Shown one piece after another: positions 5,196 to 6,993 of a stretch of 6,993 bases of DNA (the stretch's first letter is position 1; each line of letters begins with the position of its first letter). Source of the stretch: Phycisphaerales bacterium (GTDB lineage Bacteria > Pseudomonadota > Gammaproteobacteria > Competibacterales > Competibacteraceae); assembly GCA_014879435.1 (NCBI GenBank), contig JACSSB010000300.1, positions 1 to 6,993 on the forward strand, read 5' to 3'. Made by a program: the position numbers and the translations under genes. Under the pieces are notes generated by a model. That model searched no databases and had not been told where the DNA came from. It saw nothing but the letters and a program-made list of their open reading frames with translations.

Positions 5196-6578
5196 TCAAT
5201 CGCCGCCATAGCGCTGCTCCAGCCAGGCGAATACTGCACGCAAGCCCATCGCTTCGCCGCCTTCCGGTCGCCCCGGCTGGGTTTTCGAATTCCAGGCCAT
5301 GAGATCGAAATGTGCCCACGAAATGCCAGCGGGTACGAATTCCTGCAGGAACAGCGCCGCAGTGATTGCGCCCGCGAAGGAAGATTCCGACGCATTGGCG
5401 ATATCTGCGATCTTGCTGTTGAGCATCTCCCGATACGGGGCGTACAACGGCAAGCGCCAGTAAGGATCTTGTTCACGTTCTGCCGCCGCCAGCAAGCTAT
5501 CCGCCATCGTTTCGTCATTGCAAAAGAGCGCTGGCATGCCAGTACCTAGAGCAACCCGCGCTGCGCCGGTCAGTGTGGCGAAATCCAGCAAGATTTCCGG
5601 CTGTTCCGCACCTGCTTCCGCCAGCGCGTCGCAGAGCACCAAGCGGCCTTCGGCGTCGGTATTGTGAATTTCGACGGTCAAACCTTGGCGCGAGCGTAGA
5701 ACATCGCCGGGCCGAAAGGCATTGCCAGCAACCGCATTTTCTACTGTTGCCACCAGTACCCGTAGCCGCACCGGCAGACCTGCACTCATGATCAGCCGTG
5801 CCAGTCCCAAGGCAGTGGCCGCCCCGCCCATATCCTTTTTCATCAGGCGCATGGCGCCCGATGATTTCAGATCCAGTCCACCGCTGTCGAAACAGACCCC
5901 CTTACCTAGCAAAGTCACCTTGGGGTGCATAGGGTCACCCCAGTGTAAATCCAGTAAGCGTGGCGGATGAGTACTGGCGCGACCGACCGCGTGGATCAGT
6001 GGGAAATTCCGCGTCAGTAAATCTTCGCCCACGATTTGTTCCACCGAAGCAGCAAATTCCTGACCCAGGGCTAGCATCGCCTCAGCCAGATGTTCCGGCA
6101 TCATGTCTTCGGCGGGGGTGTTGATCAAATTGCGGACCCAAGTGATCGCTTGAACTTGCCGATGGATACGGTCACTGTCGCAAATCGGGTCGAGAGCGAG
6201 TCGGGCCATAGCTCTTTTCGGAGCTTTGTAGCGAGTGAAGCGGTAGGCACCCAACGCCCAGCCCAAAGTGAGCCGTTCCAGCCGCCAGGGGTCGAAAGCA
6301 CCCGCAAGGCGGTAGTCGCCTTCTGGCAGTGTCGTTGGCAGCTCACCCAGCGCCCAGAGATCGTCGGCTTTGGCAATTCCAACCACCACTTCTCGTAAGC
6401 GGCCATCGGTGTTAGGGATCAAAGCGAAACTGCCGGGCTTTGCCTTGAAACCGGTCGTGGTCAACCAGCGACGGGTGATGTCCTGTTGTCGTTCTAGCCA
6501 TCGCGCGAATTTACTCTCGATGACCAGAATGAGAGGTATGCAATCGGGCGTGCGGGCGGGCAGTAAAGCATTGTTCAT
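5196..6578 (-). CDS. Leucyl aminopeptidase family protein (peptidase M17)
   Basis: This is a cytoplasmic di-metal aminopeptidase that removes N-terminal residues from peptides. M17 members such as PepA and PepB also hydrolyse Cys-Gly from glutathione turnover. It has 460 aa, slightly shorter than E. coli PepA. The N-terminal domain (about 1-140) is divergent, while the catalytic domain is complete. Metal ligands are Lys226, Asp231, Asp249, Asp308 and Glu310. Catalytic Lys238 and Arg312 are also present, all with the exact spacing of E. coli PepA (270, 275, 293, 352, 354; 282, 356). The signature NTDAEGRL is at 306-313. The start at 6578 has GGAGAG 6 nt upstream and forms an ATGA overlap with a possible 28-codon leader ORF. 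It is convergent with the dehydrogenase and divergent from gshA. True PepA also binds DNA as a regulator, and that role cannot be assumed here. Confidence 0.94.
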   Translation of the reverse strand: MNNALLPARTPDCIPLILVIESKFARWLERQQDITRRWLTTTGFKAKPGSFALIPNTDGRLREVVVGIAKADDLWALGELPTTLPEGDYRLAGAFDPWRLERLTLGWALGAYRFTRYKAPKRAMARLALDPICDSDRIHRQVQAITWVRNLINTPAEDMMPEHLAEAMLALGQEFAASVEQIVGEDLLTRNFPLIHAVGRASTHPPRLLDLHWGDPMHPKVTLLGKGVCFDSGGLDLKSSGAMRLMKKDMGGAATALGLARLIMSAGLPVRLRVLVATVENAVAGNAFRPGDVLRSRQGLTVEIHNTDAEGRLVLCDALAEAGAEQPEILLDFATLTGAARVALGTGMPALFCNDETMADSLLAAAEREQDPYWRLPLYAPYREMLNSKIADIANASESSFAGAITAALFLQEFVPAGISWAHFDLMAWNSKTQPGRPEGGEAMGLRAVFAWLEQRYGGD

Positions 6579-6661
6579 CCGAATCTCTCCAAGCCAAGCG
6601 CGGCATGATAAGTCGCCGCCAAGTGATTTTCACCGATAAATAGCGCAAAATCGCGAGCCAT
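6575..6661 (-). CDS. Possible 28-aa leader ORF translationally coupled to the aminopeptidase
   Basis: ATG at 6661 is preceded by AGGGGAGA with 8 nt between GGAG and the start, a strong site. The frame ends at a TGA that overlaps the aminopeptidase start as ATGA. The peptide MARDFALFIGENHLAATYHA... is neutral to slightly acidic and not membrane-like. It lies entirely between the starts of the aminopeptidase and gshA, so it is not a shadow of either gene. The frame stays open further upstream to 6802, but that part runs antisense to gshA and is unlikely to be used. A coupling leader is plausible, and so is chance. Confidence 0.35.
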   Translation of the reverse strand: MARDFALFIGENHLAATYHAALGLERFG

Positions 6662-6700
6662 ATCGAAATCTCCCCTGCAGGTGAAGCGGGTAATTTTGTC

Positions 6701-6713
6701 GAATCGGCGATTC
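6701..6713. promoter_or_regulatory. 13-bp dyad in the gshA/aminopeptidase divergent region
   Basis: GAATCG-G-CGATTC has perfect 6-bp arms about one central base. It lies 4 bp before the AGGGGA-like ribosome site that would serve the longer gshA start, and upstream of the leader ORF on the other strand. It could be an operator shared by both genes. I found no convincing -35/-10 pair here for either direction. Confidence 0.3.
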
Positions 6714-6748
6714 TTGTAGGGGATCGCTGCATGCGCGAGGCGAAGATC

Positions 6749-6993
6749 ATGTACCGAATTCTTGACCAGCGCCTGAGTCGACTGTTCAATACAGGCGCTC
6801 AAGCGGTGTTTGACGGTCGCTTATTGGGCCTGGAGCGGGAGGCATTGCGGGTTGCGCCGGATGGCTACATCTCCCAGATCCCGCATCCGGTTGCGCTCGG
6901 TTCGGCGCTGACGCATCCCTGGATCACCACCGATTATTCCGAAGCATTGCTGGAATTTATTACTCCACCACTGGCCAGCCCAGGGGCAGCGCT
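6749..6993 (+). CDS. gshA: Glutamate-cysteine ligase, N-terminal part (3' cut by window edge)
   Basis: This enzyme catalyses the ATP-dependent joining of L-glutamate to L-cysteine, the first and limiting step of glutathione synthesis in the cytoplasm. About 81 codons are visible. They include GLEREALRV (27-35) with the paired metal-binding glutamates Glu29 and Glu31, corresponding to E. coli Glu27 and Glu29. ALGSALTHPWITTDYSEALLEFITPP follows in the order typical of proteobacterial type I GshA. The ATG at 6749 has GAGG 8 nt upstream and places these residues where E. coli GshA has them. An in-frame ATG at 6731, adding MREAKI, also has a good AGGGGA site with 7-nt spacing and cannot be excluded. 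The gene is divergent from the M17 aminopeptidase. Confidence 0.93.
   Translation, partial: MYRILDQRLSRLFNTGAQAVFDGRLLGLEREALRVAPDGYISQIPHPVALGSALTHPWITTDYSEALLEFITPPLASPGAA

Noticed and set aside
5138..5518. Minus-strand frame of 126 codons at the end of the aminopeptidase
   Set aside because: It overlaps the conserved C-terminus of the M17 enzyme in another frame, and its Arg/Cys-rich composition is typical of a shadow.
6662..6802. Upstream extension of the 28-codon leader ORF to 75 codons
   Set aside because: The extension is antisense to the start of gshA and has no evident ribosome site. Only the shorter form from 6661 is supported.

Overview
The window reads as ordinary chromosomal DNA of a gammaproteobacterium. 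This rests on a proteobacterial type I glutamate-cysteine ligase (gshA), a large NAD-type malic enzyme, an M17 aminopeptidase divergent from gshA, and a neisserial dRS3-like intergenic repeat pair of the sort found in many beta- and gammaproteobacteria. Genus cannot be fixed from the sequence. No phage, transposase, CRISPR array, tRNA or rRNA is visible.

Layout from left to right. The 3' end of an unrecognised plus-strand gene (1-264) runs toward a minus-strand malic enzyme gene (487-2247). The 222 bp between them hold a hairpin and a pair of inverted 28-bp repeats. Upstream of the malic enzyme is a 391-bp divergent spacer (2248-2638) with a good sigma-70-like promoter, a perfect 16-bp palindrome carrying three GATC sites, a tandem 10-bp repeat and a 55-bp block that is almost pure A+T. 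Then come a small plus-strand gene for a membrane-anchored orphan protein (2639-3025), a short-chain enoyl-CoA hydratase (3282-4058) and a 3-hydroxybutyryl-CoA-type dehydrogenase (4214-5113). Convergent to these is an M17 leucyl aminopeptidase family gene (6578-5196). Its 5' region is shared with the start of gshA, which leaves the window on the right.

How the genes fit together. The hydratase and dehydrogenase catalyse consecutive steps (crotonyl-CoA to (S)-3-hydroxybutyryl-CoA to acetoacetyl-CoA). They probably serve short-chain acyl-CoA oxidation, butyrate/acetoacetyl-CoA interconversion or polyhydroxyalkanoate-linked metabolism. The malic enzyme makes pyruvate and reduced nicotinamide cofactor from malate. 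The aminopeptidase and gshA may be linked through glutathione turnover, since M17 aminopeptidases can hydrolyse Cys-Gly.

I see no clearly new multi-gene system. The most interesting signals are regulatory or small-scale. They are: a near-palindrome repeated 23 bp apart, with one copy on the -35 box of the dehydrogenase; loss of the canonical cofactor-binding Asp in that dehydrogenase (Lys34); a 28-codon leader ORF with a strong ribosome site and ATGA overlap with the aminopeptidase; the orphan membrane protein behind the AT block; and the GATC-rich palindrome.
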